A DNA stretch of 64,000 nt from Acidobacteria bacterium UBA823 (GCA_002296225.1 DBHR01000116.1:1-64000); one strand, 5' to 3'. Positions 17,638 to 26,910 are shown, numbered from the stretch's first letter. The notes: generated by a model from the sequence alone, not told the origin. Translations and numbers: made by a program.

Positions 17638-18651
17638 TCAGCTGCGATGGTCGTACTGCTCCTGATAGTAGCTTTGGAACGCAGGGTCGCCTTCCTTAAT
17701 TGGCCGCCACCACGATTCGTGCGTCTGATACCATGCGACGGTATCTGCGAGTCCCTCCGCGAAGTCGACCGTCGGTCGCCATCCGAGCCTCCGCAATTTC
17801 GTCGTGTCCAGACAGTAGCGACGGTCGTGACCAGGCCGGTCTTTGACATGCTGAATCAGCGAATCCGGTTGATTCAGTAGCCGAAGGATCCGTTGTGTCA
17901 ACTCGAGATTAGGAACCTCATGGCCACCGCCAATATTGTAGACCTCACCGGGTTCGCTGTTAGCAATGAGAAGGTCGAGTGCGCGGCAGTGGTCGCGGAC
18001 GTGCAGCCAGTCGCGGACGTGCAGCCCATCACCGTAGAGCGGTACGGCGCAGCCATCGATTGCGTTAGTGATGAATAACGGGATCACCTTTTCCGGAAAC
18101 TGGTTCGGCCCGTAGTTGTTTGATACGCGCGTGATGATGACCGGCATGCCGTACGTTGCCCAGAAGCTGTAGGCTAGTCGGTCGGCGCCAGCTTTGCTGG
18201 CCGCGTAAGGATTCCTGGGTCGGAGTTCGTCGGTTTCGCGGCTGGTGCCCTCCTCGACGCTTCCGTAGACTTCGTCGGTCGAGACCTGGATGAAGCGTCG
18301 AAGCTTCGGGGCGTTGCGCGCAGCTTCGAGCAAGACGAATGTGCCGTAGACGTCGGTCTTAATGAAATCGCCAGCGGTCATGATCGCTCGATCGACATGG
18401 GTCTCTGCCGCGAAGTGGACGACAATCTCGGCTTGCTCCACCAGCGGTATGGCGATGGTCGGATCTGCGATGTCACCGCGCACGAATGTATGGCGAGGTT
18501 CGTTCTTAACCCCTTCAAAATTTTCGAGTCGGCCAGCGTAGGTCAACTTGTCGAGCGTCGTGATCTGCCAGTCGGAATGCTCGGTCAGCGCGAACTTGGT
18601 GAAGTTGCTGCCAATGAATCCCGCACCACCCGTGACGAGGACATTAACCAT
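17638..18651 (-). CDS. rfbB: dTDP-glucose 4,6-dehydratase
   Basis: It converts dTDP-glucose to dTDP-4-keto-6-deoxyglucose, an NAD-dependent step in deoxyhexose synthesis. The protein starts with VLVTGGAGFIGSNF, carries the family motif STDEVYGSVEEG, the catalytic YAASK and RVSNNYGPNQFPEK, and ends with a typical PGHDRRYCLD. The start at 18651 (MVNVLVTGG) gives 337 residues; the longer frame adds 14 residues of poor quality. The start overlaps the stop of the upstream rfbC-like gene. Confidence 0.95.
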   Translation of the reverse strand: MVNVLVTGGAGFIGSNFTKFALTEHSDWQITTLDKLTYAGRLENFEGVKNEPRHTFVRGDIADPTIAIPLVEQAEIVVHFAAETHVDRAIMTAGDFIKTDVYGTFVLLEAARNAPKLRRFIQVSTDEVYGSVEEGTSRETDELRPRNPYAASKAGADRLAYSFWATYGMPVIITRVSNNYGPNQFPEKVIPLFITNAIDGCAVPLYGDGLHVRDWLHVRDHCRALDLLIANSEPGEVYNIGGGHEVPNLELTQRILRLLNQPDSLIQHVKDRPGHDRRYCLDTTKLRRLGWRPTVDFAEGLADTVAWYQTHESWWRPIKEGDPAFQSYYQEQYDHRS

Positions 18652-19144
18652 CGACTTTGGACCAATCGTAGGGAAGCGTGCCGTGCGGTTCAAGGCGGTA
18701 TTCGTCGGGCGCCGACTCGCGATAAGACTCGGTTGGAATGTTCACGACCAAAGAAGACTCCGTTCCGATGCATTTCCAACCGTGGTAGACCAGGGCGGGC
18801 ACCTGCACCAGCATTGGATTCCGTGAGCCGATGAAGAATTCATTGACGGAACCTTCGGTTGCTGAGTCCGACCGCGTGTCGACCAGCACGAGCTTAACCA
18901 TACCCAGAACGCAGGCGAAATTGTCGGTCTGCTGCTTGTGATAATGCCAAGCCTTGACTACGCCGGGGTAAGTTACTGACACATAGGCTTGACCGAACTT
19001 CGTGAACAACTCAGCGTCGTCTTTTCGCAGGATTTCCATCAACCAACCTCGTTCGTCTGGGATGAGGCGCAGTTGTTTGGTTTTGACCCCGTCGATTCTG
19101 GCTGACGTTCCAGGCGCGGTGTAGGTTTTTGGATTCTTCTTCAT
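18644..19144 (-). CDS. dTDP-4-dehydrorhamnose 3,5-epimerase-family cupin protein
   Basis: The 166-residue protein is an RmlC-family cupin. It keeps the beta-barrel pattern with VVKAWHYHKQQTDNF, VLVDTRSDS, VQVPALVYHGWKCIG and the ending LPYDWSK, which matches the RmlC IPYDW end. By eye, the strand that normally carries the catalytic Tyr reads SSLVVNIP, so full 3,5-epimerase activity is not certain. A narrower (3-only) epimerase or a related isomerase is possible. It lies between rfbA and rfbB in a dTDP-sugar operon, with overlapping or closely spaced ends. Confidence 0.8.
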   Translation of the reverse strand: MKKNPKTYTAPGTSARIDGVKTKQLRLIPDERGWLMEILRKDDAELFTKFGQAYVSVTYPGVVKAWHYHKQQTDNFACVLGMVKLVLVDTRSDSATEGSVNEFFIGSRNPMLVQVPALVYHGWKCIGTESSLVVNIPTESYRESAPDEYRLEPHGTLPYDWSKVDG

Positions 19145-19172
19145 GGGATAACGATCCTTTGTTGATGGTCTA

Positions 19173-20237
19173 CTATCGTATCCCTACTTTGGAGTTATCC
19201 CCCAGCATGAACTGGTAGGCGGAGGGTGTGACGGGACGACGGAAGATTTTCACGTTTCGGCCGACTAGGCTATCGTTGACGCGACCTTGCAACCCGCTGA
19301 TCTCGCTGCCTTCAAGGATGATGCTGTGTTCAACTTCAGATCGAAGGATCTTGACATCATTCATGATCGACGTGAAGGGTCCGACGTAGGCGTCCGAAAC
19401 CTTTGCGCGAGCGCCGATGATCACCGGCCCCCGAACCGTCGATCGGATGATTGACGCACCAGACTCGATGACGACATTCCCGTCGATGTGGGAGTCGCTG
19501 TCAACATCGCCGTCGATCCGACTCTCCATCGTCTCGAGAATCAGTCGGTTGGCTTCGAGCAAGTCCTCGAGCTTCCCGGTGTCCTTCCACCAGCCGTCGA
19601 CGATGTGCGGAGTGACCGCGAGGCCGCGGTCGATGAGTTTTTGGATAGCGTCGGTTATTTCCAACTCGTTGCGTAAGCTCGGCGAGATTTCTCTGATCGC
19701 CCCAAAAACCTCTCGGCTAAACATGTAGACGCCGACTAGGGCTAGATCGCTTTTGGGCTTCGACGGTTTCTCGACAAGTTTCTTCACCCGGCCGTCCTCG
19801 AGTTCGGCCACGCCGAACATCTGCGGCTCAGGCACCCGCGCGAGTAGGATCTGGGCGGCTGGTTGTTCGGTCACGAACTGGTCGACGAAGGGCACGATGC
19901 CTTTTGCCAAGAGGTTGTCTCCGAGGTACACGACGAACGAGTCTTCACCGATGAATTGCTCGCTGATGAGCACGGCATGTGCGAGGCCGCGCGGCGCGTC
20001 CTGTTCGATGTAGGTGACGTCGACGCCCCATGCTGAGCCGTCATCGACGGCGGCCCGGATCTCTGCTTGCGTATCGCCAACGACGATTCCGATCGTGCGG
20101 ATTCCGGCGGCGGCCAGTGCTTCGATGCCATAAAACAACACCGGCTTGTTCGCCACGGGAACCAACTGCTTGGCGCGGGTGTAGGTGAGCGGGCGCAGGC
20201 GAGTTCCTTTGCCGCCGCTCAGGATCAATCCCTTCAT
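19173..20237 (-). CDS. rfbA: Glucose-1-phosphate thymidylyltransferase, long form
   Basis: It activates glucose 1-phosphate to dTDP-glucose, the first step of the dTDP-deoxyhexose pathway. The nucleotidyltransferase motif LSGGKGTRLRPLT opens the protein, with KQLVPVANKPVL and VVYLGDNLL further on. At 354 residues it has an added left-handed beta-helix tail (hexapeptide-like repeats around IIRSTVRGPVIIGARAKV), which marks the long StrD-like class rather than the 290-residue RmlA. Its ATG overlaps the lptD stop (ATGA), so the two are translationally coupled. Confidence 0.93.
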   Translation of the reverse strand: MKGLILSGGKGTRLRPLTYTRAKQLVPVANKPVLFYGIEALAAAGIRTIGIVVGDTQAEIRAAVDDGSAWGVDVTYIEQDAPRGLAHAVLISEQFIGEDSFVVYLGDNLLAKGIVPFVDQFVTEQPAAQILLARVPEPQMFGVAELEDGRVKKLVEKPSKPKSDLALVGVYMFSREVFGAIREISPSLRNELEITDAIQKLIDRGLAVTPHIVDGWWKDTGKLEDLLEANRLILETMESRIDGDVDSDSHIDGNVVIESGASIIRSTVRGPVIIGARAKVSDAYVGPFTSIMNDVKILRSEVEHSIILEGSEISGLQGRVNDSLVGRNVKIFRRPVTPSAYQFMLGDNSKVGIR

Positions 20238-22522
20238 CGGAGTTCCTCGCTACCGAAGAACGCGCCGAAGAAATTTGAGAATGACCCAATTCCGGCCAAG
20301 GTAAACGCAATGTTAAAGCGCTTATCGACCGGCATCCGAGCGCGGCGTCCGAGCCGGCTTCCGAGCCCTACGAAGTTGAAGGTTTGATATTCAACCGACA
20401 CGCCGCAGCACTGGGCGTTGTAGTACGCCATAAAGCGCTGCTGCATGAAGCGGTCTTTTAGCACGTCGTAGTTGAAGTTGTAGATACCTCCCACACGATT
20501 ACCTCGAGAGCGCACGATGGTCGAGCTATTGAGATAGTGATTGAGTTGGGTGGGGTTGTCGAATCCCGTAAGCCCCTCGATGTACCGTCGCTGGCTCCAT
20601 CCGCCCGTTGTCTGGATCCAATCGCCGACTGCCAGTGTGCCGGATGCACTAATTTCGCGAAACGCGCCGAAACGCGTGTCATACTCCGCCCGCAACGAAG
20701 CGTTGATCTGTTCGGTTGGACTACTGCGAATGAGCAGCGACACGGGAGTGAGTCGAGTGGGCGGCGTACCGTTGAAGCTGGTCCGAAACCGACGATCGAA
20801 TTGTGTGGCCTGGCTGTCGGTGTAGAAATTCTGGAGCAGTGAGATGCTCAGTGCCTCACGAACATCTCCTTGGCGCCGGCGGGCGAGGAACCGGTTGACG
20901 ACGCCATAGCCGACCCGCGTCACGCTACCCACAACCGAGTCAATCCCTTCGAGTTTGATAATCTCATCGAAGTTGTTGATCGCGGATAGGCGCTGCAGTG
21001 TAACCGTTGGCACGATGAGATGTTTAAATCGCTCGGCGTACCCATTGTTCGGCGTGTCCCAGATTTTCGTGAACACGGGGCCGGTGATCGTCGATTCCAG
21101 GTCGAAATATTGTCTCGAAATGCCTTCGTCGAGTTGCAGGTCCTGCTCCGGATCGAAGCGTTCAGTCCAGTAGGTACCACGCCAGGACACCGAAGAATTC
21201 ACCGTCAAGAACGGCCATTTCGCGAATGGCACCCGTATCGTCGGATTAAGGTCGAAGCGAGTTACTCCGAGGTCCCTGACTTCGTCGTCGCTGCGCCCCT
21301 GTCGCACTAGGGTTGCGGACTCCGCCCCGAACGAAAAGTAGATCGGCCAGTTAGGGGCGATCGGTTGCTCTGCCCGCTTTAGCGAAATCCTTGGCGCCGA
21401 GCCGTTCAGCGTTGATTCGGTCTCACCGAAGAACGTTTCGTTCCAGTCGACCGTTCCACTCAACGTGTAACCGCCCCAGTTACCCTGGATGTTGCCGAGA
21501 AGACGCCGTTCCCGGCGAGAGGCTTCGAGTACGCTGGTGTGAAAGGTCTGTTGAACAGTGATGTCGGAGAAATAGTCGACCCGGCCACGGGCACGGATGT
21601 TGGCGCCGATCGTTTGGGCGAGGTCGCCGGTCAACTGAAAACTCCGCCGGGCCGGTAGAATGTCGTCTTCGTCTTCCGAGAGGGCGATTTCTGGCTCGTT
21701 CAGGAAATAGGCGCGCGCATCACCGCGCGAGTTGCCCTTGCCGACATATCGGTACTCCGCGCCCGTGCCTTGGCCCGCGGTTGAAAACCAGTCGTGCATG
21801 ACCGTTGCGTCATGGCTACGGTTGATTGCCCAGAAGAACGCGTTACTGAGCGATTGCCCACGAAATGTCGAGCTGCCGTACGCCGGAATCAGGAACCCGG
21901 TGGCACGATCGTCCTCCTGGATCGGGTACCACATGATCGGCAGGTAGAAAAGCGGGACGCCTTTCACTTTAAGGACTGTGTTCTTGAGTATTGCGTAGTC
22001 ATCGAGGTTGACCACAACCGAGCTCGATGTTAGTTCCCACCGAGGTGTCGGCTGGACGCAGGTCGTGAAGCCGCCATCCGTTATGCGGTACTTGCGCGGC
22101 CCAAGTTTCTCAATCGTCTCGCCGTAGAAATATATGTCGGGCTCCTGAGTTCCGAAGAGACTTCGGTCGAACTCGGAGTTGCTTAGCGACACGGTGCCGG
22201 CCGCGATATGAAATGTGCCGGTCTTCGTCCGCATATTAAAGTCCACGCGGTCCGCCGCAACGCTAGCTTCGGCCGACGTGTAGACCACGTTGCCGCTTGC
22301 TAGCAATCGATCCGTGTCGGTGAAGAGTTCGACCTCGTCGGCAAAGAATTTCCAGTCGTCACGCTCGATCTCCACCTCACCGATCAGACGCACGTGATTG
22401 TCGCCGATCCGTTCGATGCGAAACTGTCGTGAGTTATAACCCGGAAGCGGTTGGGCCACGCCCGCACGCGGAATGACCGAGAGGCAGAGAATGACGAGCG
22501 ACAGCCGGCGAGTTATTTTCAT
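20234..22522 (-). CDS. lptD: LPS-assembly outer-membrane protein LptD
   Basis: LptD is the outer-membrane beta-barrel that inserts lipopolysaccharide into the outer leaflet with LptE. The 762-residue protein has a signal peptide (about 1-23, ending AGVAQ) and a periplasmic OstA/LptA-like beta-jellyroll (EVELFTDTDRLLASGNVVYT, ASVAADRVDFNMRTKTGTF). A long Tyr/Arg/Asp-rich barrel region of alternating strands follows, with WYPIQEDDRATGFLIPAYGSS in the conserved LptD segment. The start overlaps the folC stop and the stop overlaps the rfbA start, so it is embedded in one operon. Confidence 0.93.
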   Translation of the reverse strand: MKITRRLSLVILCLSVIPRAGVAQPLPGYNSRQFRIERIGDNHVRLIGEVEIERDDWKFFADEVELFTDTDRLLASGNVVYTSAEASVAADRVDFNMRTKTGTFHIAAGTVSLSNSEFDRSLFGTQEPDIYFYGETIEKLGPRKYRITDGGFTTCVQPTPRWELTSSSVVVNLDDYAILKNTVLKVKGVPLFYLPIMWYPIQEDDRATGFLIPAYGSSTFRGQSLSNAFFWAINRSHDATVMHDWFSTAGQGTGAEYRYVGKGNSRGDARAYFLNEPEIALSEDEDDILPARRSFQLTGDLAQTIGANIRARGRVDYFSDITVQQTFHTSVLEASRRERRLLGNIQGNWGGYTLSGTVDWNETFFGETESTLNGSAPRISLKRAEQPIAPNWPIYFSFGAESATLVRQGRSDDEVRDLGVTRFDLNPTIRVPFAKWPFLTVNSSVSWRGTYWTERFDPEQDLQLDEGISRQYFDLESTITGPVFTKIWDTPNNGYAERFKHLIVPTVTLQRLSAINNFDEIIKLEGIDSVVGSVTRVGYGVVNRFLARRRQGDVREALSISLLQNFYTDSQATQFDRRFRTSFNGTPPTRLTPVSLLIRSSPTEQINASLRAEYDTRFGAFREISASGTLAVGDWIQTTGGWSQRRYIEGLTGFDNPTQLNHYLNSSTIVRSRGNRVGGIYNFNYDVLKDRFMQQRFMAYYNAQCCGVSVEYQTFNFVGLGSRLGRRARMPVDKRFNIAFTLAGIGSFSNFFGAFFGSEELR

Positions 22523-23844
22523 GGGGTGCTCACGACATCCGCCCTTGCCCCGATTGTGCCAAGGAAGTGCCCAATTAGGAAAATTGATCCTGTCACACAG
22601 ACCGTGTCGGCATCGGCTAGGGCCCGGGCCACTGCGGCCTCCGGCTCTGATTCGACAGCTACGGGCGTACCCGGCGAACGGTCACGCACGCAGGTCGCGA
22701 GGGCGCTTGCGGACAACGCACGTTCCCTGGACACCCTTGTGCAGACGATTTGACTTGCCTGTGGCGTTAGTATGTCGATTATGCCTGCCACGTCCTTGTC
22801 GCGCATGACAGCGAGGACGAACGGCACAGGAGTATTTCGCGTTTCGGCAAGGTACTCGGCTAGGGCTTGGGCGGACGACGGGTTGTGGGCGGCGTCGAGC
22901 AGGACCCGCCCGGAAGGGAGGGTGATCCATTCCAGCCGGCCAGGCCAGGCTGCGTTGCTCAAACCCGAGACGATAGCGTGCGCGCTCACTTCAATCCCGT
23001 GGTGTACGAGACCTTCGAGGAGCCTGACCGTGGTCACAGCGTTTGCAGCTTGGTGTCGACCCTGAAGGGCCAAGCGGACTCGGTCGTAGCGGCGGACGGG
23101 CGTTTCGAGTGACAGCTGAGTGTCATGTGCAGTGCATCGGATGCGCACGGAGGTACCCTTGCGGGCGTCGATGAACAGGGCACCCTGTTCATGACACGTC
23201 GTTGCAATTAGGTCCTGGACCTCGGGCGCCCTTTCACCCAGGATGACGACACTGTTCGGTTTGATGACACCGGCCTTCTCATGCGCAATAGCGCCAATCG
23301 ACGTCCCGAGCTGCGCTTCATGATCCAAATCGACCGACGTTATTGCAATGCCGACTGGCTGTGTAACGTTGGTTGCGTCGAATCGGCCTCCAAGGCCGAC
23401 TTCTAGGACGGCAAGTTCGACTCTTGCTTGCCGGAACACGACAAAGGCCGCTGCCGTCATGACCTCGAAAAATGTGGGCGGTGCTTCAAGGCGGTTTTGG
23501 CGACGCAGGCGGTCCACCGCCGAGCGGACGGTTTCGATTGCCCACCGGAACCTGTCCGCGGTGACCGGTTTGCCCGAGATCGCGATCCGTTCCTCTGGCC
23601 TGACTAGGTGGGGCGACGTGTAACGCCCGGTGCGACGACCGTCGGCCCGCAGCGCGGCTTCTGTCATCGCAGCCACCGAACCTTTTCCGTTGGTTCCTGC
23701 GACCACCAGCGATCGAAACGTCCGCTCGGGTCGTTCGAGGGCCTCGCACAACCGGTGCATGTTGTCCAGGCCCAGTCGGATGCCGAACCGCTCAAGATCA
23801 ACCAAGTAGTCGTCCACGTTGGTAATTGGTGCAAGGTCGAGCAT
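22519..23844 (-). CDS. folC: Folylpolyglutamate synthase / dihydrofolate synthase
   Basis: It adds glutamate to dihydropteroate or folates. The 441-residue Mur-ligase-type ATPase has the P-loop VAGTNGKGSVAAM (residues 48-60), the substrate motif YTSPHLVRPEERI, LEVGLGGRFDATN, a DLDHEAQLG motif and HEKAGVIKPN. The C-terminal domain carries LLDAAHNPSSAQALAEYL. It lies between accD and lptD in one minus-strand operon, as accD-folC often do. Confidence 0.95.
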   Translation of the reverse strand: MLDLAPITNVDDYLVDLERFGIRLGLDNMHRLCEALERPERTFRSLVVAGTNGKGSVAAMTEAALRADGRRTGRYTSPHLVRPEERIAISGKPVTADRFRWAIETVRSAVDRLRRQNRLEAPPTFFEVMTAAAFVVFRQARVELAVLEVGLGGRFDATNVTQPVGIAITSVDLDHEAQLGTSIGAIAHEKAGVIKPNSVVILGERAPEVQDLIATTCHEQGALFIDARKGTSVRIRCTAHDTQLSLETPVRRYDRVRLALQGRHQAANAVTTVRLLEGLVHHGIEVSAHAIVSGLSNAAWPGRLEWITLPSGRVLLDAAHNPSSAQALAEYLAETRNTPVPFVLAVMRDKDVAGIIDILTPQASQIVCTRVSRERALSASALATCVRDRSPGTPVAVESEPEAAVARALADADTVCVTGSIFLIGHFLGTIGARADVVSTP

Positions 23845-23878
23845 CGGAAGATACGGGTTTCGAGGGACGTCAGATCAT

Positions 23879-24883
23879 CTAACTTGGGTTTGGCTCGCTC
23901 GTGGCCGAATTGGCCGTCTCCGGTGTGAGATCCGAGGCAGATGTCGTGGTTGGGGTGGCCTCGAGTCCTTGGCTCGCCGGTGCGGCCGAAGCTGGCTCGA
24001 CCGACGACGTTTTGCCAAGCGGCTTGGCATCTTCGGCTTTCGTCGTGCCCATGAACCGAAACGCTTGCGACAGCGTTCCCTTGAGCTCTCGACGGTCCAC
24101 GACCGCGTCGAGCATGCCGTGCTCGAGCAGAAACTCGCTGCGTTGAAAGCCCGCCGGCAGTTTCTGCCGGATCGTCTGCTCGATAACTCTAGGGCCGGCG
24201 AAGCCGATGAGCGCTCTCGGCTCGGCGATGTTGAGGTCGCCGAGCATCGCGAAGCTGGCAGTGACGCCGCCTGTCGTCGGATTAGTGAGGACCGAGATGT
24301 AGGGGAGCTGCGCACGGTCGAGTCGAGCCAACGCCGCACTGATCTTTGCCATCTGCATGAGGGACAGAGTGCCCTCCATCATCCGGGCACCGCCCGAGCA
24401 CGACACGATCACGAGCGGCACCCGATCGGCGATCGCGCGCTCGACGGCGCGCGTAATTTTCTCGCCCACGACGACGCCCATGCTGCCGCCAATGAATCCG
24501 TATTCCATCGATGCGATAACGGCTGGGTAGCCGTCGATCTGCCCAGAAGCAACGATGATGGCGTCCTTAAGTCCGGTGGACGCCGCGCCCGCTTCCAGGC
24601 GTGCTTTATAGGGCTTCGTGTCTTCGAACGTGAGTGGATCGGTCGAGGTGAGGGATCGATCGTGTTCGGTCCACGGATCGTCAAACAGCGACTCGAGCCG
24701 TTCGGCAGCGCTAAGCCTGAAGTGAAACGCACACTGTGGGCAGACGCTCAGGTTGGCGAGGAGATTCTTGTTGTAAAGAATCTGTGCGCACGAGGGACAC
24801 TTAGCCCAAAGTCCTTCTGGGACGCGGCTCGAGCGACCCGCATTAGCCGCGATTGGTTTCCGACGTTGTTTGAACCACGCCAT
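23879..24883 (-). CDS. accD: Acetyl-CoA carboxylase carboxyltransferase subunit beta
   Basis: AccD transfers CO2 from carboxybiotin to acetyl-CoA with AccA, giving malonyl-CoA. An N-terminal zinc ribbon is present (C29, C32, C48, C51). The carboxyltransferase core shows VVGEKITRAVERAI, SCSGGARMMEGTLSLMQMAK, NPTTGGVTASFAMLGD and GPRVIEQTIRQKLP. At 334 residues it carries an Ala/Thr/Ser-rich tail of about 50 residues beyond the normal end, probably disordered. It precedes folC by 34 nt. Confidence 0.96.
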   Translation of the reverse strand: MAWFKQRRKPIAANAGRSSRVPEGLWAKCPSCAQILYNKNLLANLSVCPQCAFHFRLSAAERLESLFDDPWTEHDRSLTSTDPLTFEDTKPYKARLEAGAASTGLKDAIIVASGQIDGYPAVIASMEYGFIGGSMGVVVGEKITRAVERAIADRVPLVIVSCSGGARMMEGTLSLMQMAKISAALARLDRAQLPYISVLTNPTTGGVTASFAMLGDLNIAEPRALIGFAGPRVIEQTIRQKLPAGFQRSEFLLEHGMLDAVVDRRELKGTLSQAFRFMGTTKAEDAKPLGKTSSVEPASAAPASQGLEATPTTTSASDLTPETANSATSEPNPS

Positions 24884-24973
24884 GGAAAGTCGAGCTTAGA
24901 AGGTGCTGTGGTGGAAGGTCAAGGTCGCTCTGGAGCGGTCTGGCGCTGTGATCGTCCATGGAGAAAACATCAC

Positions 24974-25615
24974 TTACGGACCGGTACGCGGCACGTAATA
25001 CCGCGTTCCCAGCTCCATATCTTGTAGCTGCCGAAGAAGGTCTTCCAGCGCGTCGTCGGGCCAGGCTAGGTCAACCTGTGATGTTTCCACGACCAAAAGT
25101 GGCGTGGCCGTGTATTGAAAGAAGAAGTGTTTGTAAGCTTCGTTGAGCTCCTGTACGTAGCGTGCATCAGGCAGCGGTCGTCTCGGATCTCGCTTTGCTC
25201 GCTCACGCAGCCGTCGATTGAGCACGTCCGATGGTGACTGCAAACAAATGAGAAGATCGGGTGCGGCCACGTCTCGAATGAGGAGGTCGTAGAGGTGCTG
25301 ATAGATAAAGAGCTCGTTGTCATCAAGATTCAGATAGGCGTAGATCTTGTCTTTATCGAACAGGTAATCGCAAATGGTCGATTGGTTAAACAGGTCTGTT
25401 TGGCGGAGCGTGACCTGTTGCCGGTGACGCGCGAGCAGCGAAAACAGCTGAGTCTGGAAGGCTGCACCAGGACGAGCAGCATAAAAATCCTCGAGGAACG
25501 GGTTCTCGGTTGCGTCCTGCACCACGGTCGCGTCGAGTCGCATGGCCAGCCGCTCGGTAAGCCTCGACTTGCCGGCGCCCAGCGGGCCTTCGATTGCGAT
25601 GTGGCGGAAATCCAA
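24974..25615 (-). CDS. Deoxynucleoside kinase (deoxyadenosine/deoxyguanosine kinase family)
   Basis: It phosphorylates deoxynucleosides for salvage. The P-loop IEGPLGAGKSRL lies near the N-terminus, then NPFLEDFYAA, the DRS-like region YLFDKDKIYA and LRERAKRDPR of the LID. The start is uncertain. An ATG at 25690 would add 25 residues that do not resemble family N-termini, whereas a TTG at 25615 (LDFRHIAIEGP) gives the normal length of 213 residues. An extended -10 box TGCTATACT lies 10 nt upstream of that TTG. It heads the accD-folC-lptD operon. Confidence 0.85.
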   Translation of the reverse strand: MDFRHIAIEGPLGAGKSRLTERLAMRLDATVVQDATENPFLEDFYAARPGAAFQTQLFSLLARHRQQVTLRQTDLFNQSTICDYLFDKDKIYAYLNLDDNELFIYQHLYDLLIRDVAAPDLLICLQSPSDVLNRRLRERAKRDPRRPLPDARYVQELNEAYKHFFFQYTATPLLVVETSQVDLAWPDDALEDLLRQLQDMELGTRYYVPRTGP

Positions 25616-25625
25616 CCCGTTGTGC

Positions 25626-25631
25626 AGTATA
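25626..25631 (-). promoter_or_regulatory. Extended -10 box upstream of the deoxynucleoside kinase
   Basis: TATACT on the minus strand is preceded by TGC, forming an extended -10 element. It ends 10 nt before the TTG at 25615. Transcription would start about 3-4 nt before that codon. This supports the shorter start for the gene and suggests a nearly leaderless mRNA. Confidence 0.4.
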
Positions 25632-25798
25632 GCAGCGATTCCGGTGCAAACGGAGATGCACCGTGCACCCCGTAACCGCCGGGACGCCATGGTATGATCA
25701 GGCTTCTGGTAGGTTGCGTCCGCGCTTCGAGCTCAAGCCCAGCCAGCGGTTGCTACAGAACCACGGAGTTCCACCGTTGCGCGGTGAAAAACACTCTC

Positions 25799-26908
25799 AT
25801 GAGAATTGACCGGGTCGAGTTGAGGCTCGTCCGATTGCCACTAGTGCAGTTCTTCGAAACCAGTTTTGGGAGGATTCACGACCGGGAGTTTATTGTCGTG
25901 ATGGTGGACGGGGACGGTCAGCGTGGATACGGCGAGTGTGTTACCGACCGCGACCCTTACTACAGTTCTGAGACTTCCGAGACAGCCTGGCACGTTCTGA
26001 TGGAGCATCTCGTACCCCGAAGCCTCGGTGTCGAATTCGCACATCCGCGGGAAGTGTTTCCGGCCTTTGCTCAGGTGCGGGGACACAACATGGCCAAGGC
26101 TGCTCTAGAAATGGCTGCCTGGGACCTCTATGCGCGCCAGTCGGGCGTGCCGTTGAGCCAGGTGCTCGGTGGCTGCCGGACGACCATTGCTTCGGGAGTT
26201 TCGGTGGGGATACAAGATTCGCTCGAACAACTCGGCGACAAGATCGCAGCCGAACTAGCGGCTGGATACCAGCGTATCAAGGTGAAAATTAAGCCGGGCT
26301 GGGACATTGAGGTTGTCCAATCGGTCCGGAAGCGGTTCGGCGACATCCCGCTGATGGTCGATGCAAACGGGGCCTACACACTGGTGGATGCCGAGCACTT
26401 GGCCCAGTTAGACCAGTTCAATCTGATGATGATTGAGCAGCCGTTGGACTACGACGATGTGCACGACCATGCCAAATTGCAGCAACGTCTTCGCACCCCG
26501 ATCTGCCTCGATGAATCGATTCACACGCTGCACAGGGCCGCCGAAGCACTCGCTGTAACTGCGTGCCGCATCATCAACATCAAGCCTGGTCGCATTGGGG
26601 GACACGCGCAGTCGATCCACCTTCACAACATGTGTGCCGAGCGTAAGATCCCCGTATGGCATGGTGGGATGCTCGAGAGCGGCATCGGCCGGACGCACAA
26701 TATCCATCTCTCGACGCTGCCGAATTTCACGCTGCCAGGCGACGTGGCGGCTAGCCGACGTTATTTCGAGCCCGATCTCATCGATCCCCCTGTTGAATTA
26801 CAGGCCGACGGGACCATCGCCGTGCCCGCGTTGCCAGGCTTGGGAGTGTCGGTGGCCGAGGACCGTGTCGAACGTGCGACTCAGCGCGCGGTAACGCTGG
26901 TTGCTTGA
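25799..26908 (+). CDS. Enolase-superfamily o-succinylbenzoate synthase / N-succinylamino acid racemase
   Basis: It belongs to the MLE subgroup of the enolase superfamily, the OSBS/NSAR type. The acid/base lysine pair is visible in IKVKIKPGWD (KxK). Metal ligands are D in MVDANGAY, E in MMIEQPLD and D in ICLDESIH, and the second base is K in INIKPGRIGG. The conserved start is the ATG at 25799 (MRIDRVEL), giving 369 residues; the open frame to 25694 adds a poor-quality leader. Family members convert SHCHC to o-succinylbenzoate for menaquinone or racemise N-succinyl amino acids; both activities occur in one enzyme. No men genes are nearby, so racemase function is plausible. Confidence 0.88.
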   Translation: MRIDRVELRLVRLPLVQFFETSFGRIHDREFIVVMVDGDGQRGYGECVTDRDPYYSSETSETAWHVLMEHLVPRSLGVEFAHPREVFPAFAQVRGHNMAKAALEMAAWDLYARQSGVPLSQVLGGCRTTIASGVSVGIQDSLEQLGDKIAAELAAGYQRIKVKIKPGWDIEVVQSVRKRFGDIPLMVDANGAYTLVDAEHLAQLDQFNLMMIEQPLDYDDVHDHAKLQQRLRTPICLDESIHTLHRAAEALAVTACRIINIKPGRIGGHAQSIHLHNMCAERKIPVWHGGMLESGIGRTHNIHLSTLPNFTLPGDVAASRRYFEPDLIDPPVELQADGTIAVPALPGLGVSVAEDRVERATQRAVTLVA

Positions 26909-26910
26909 GC

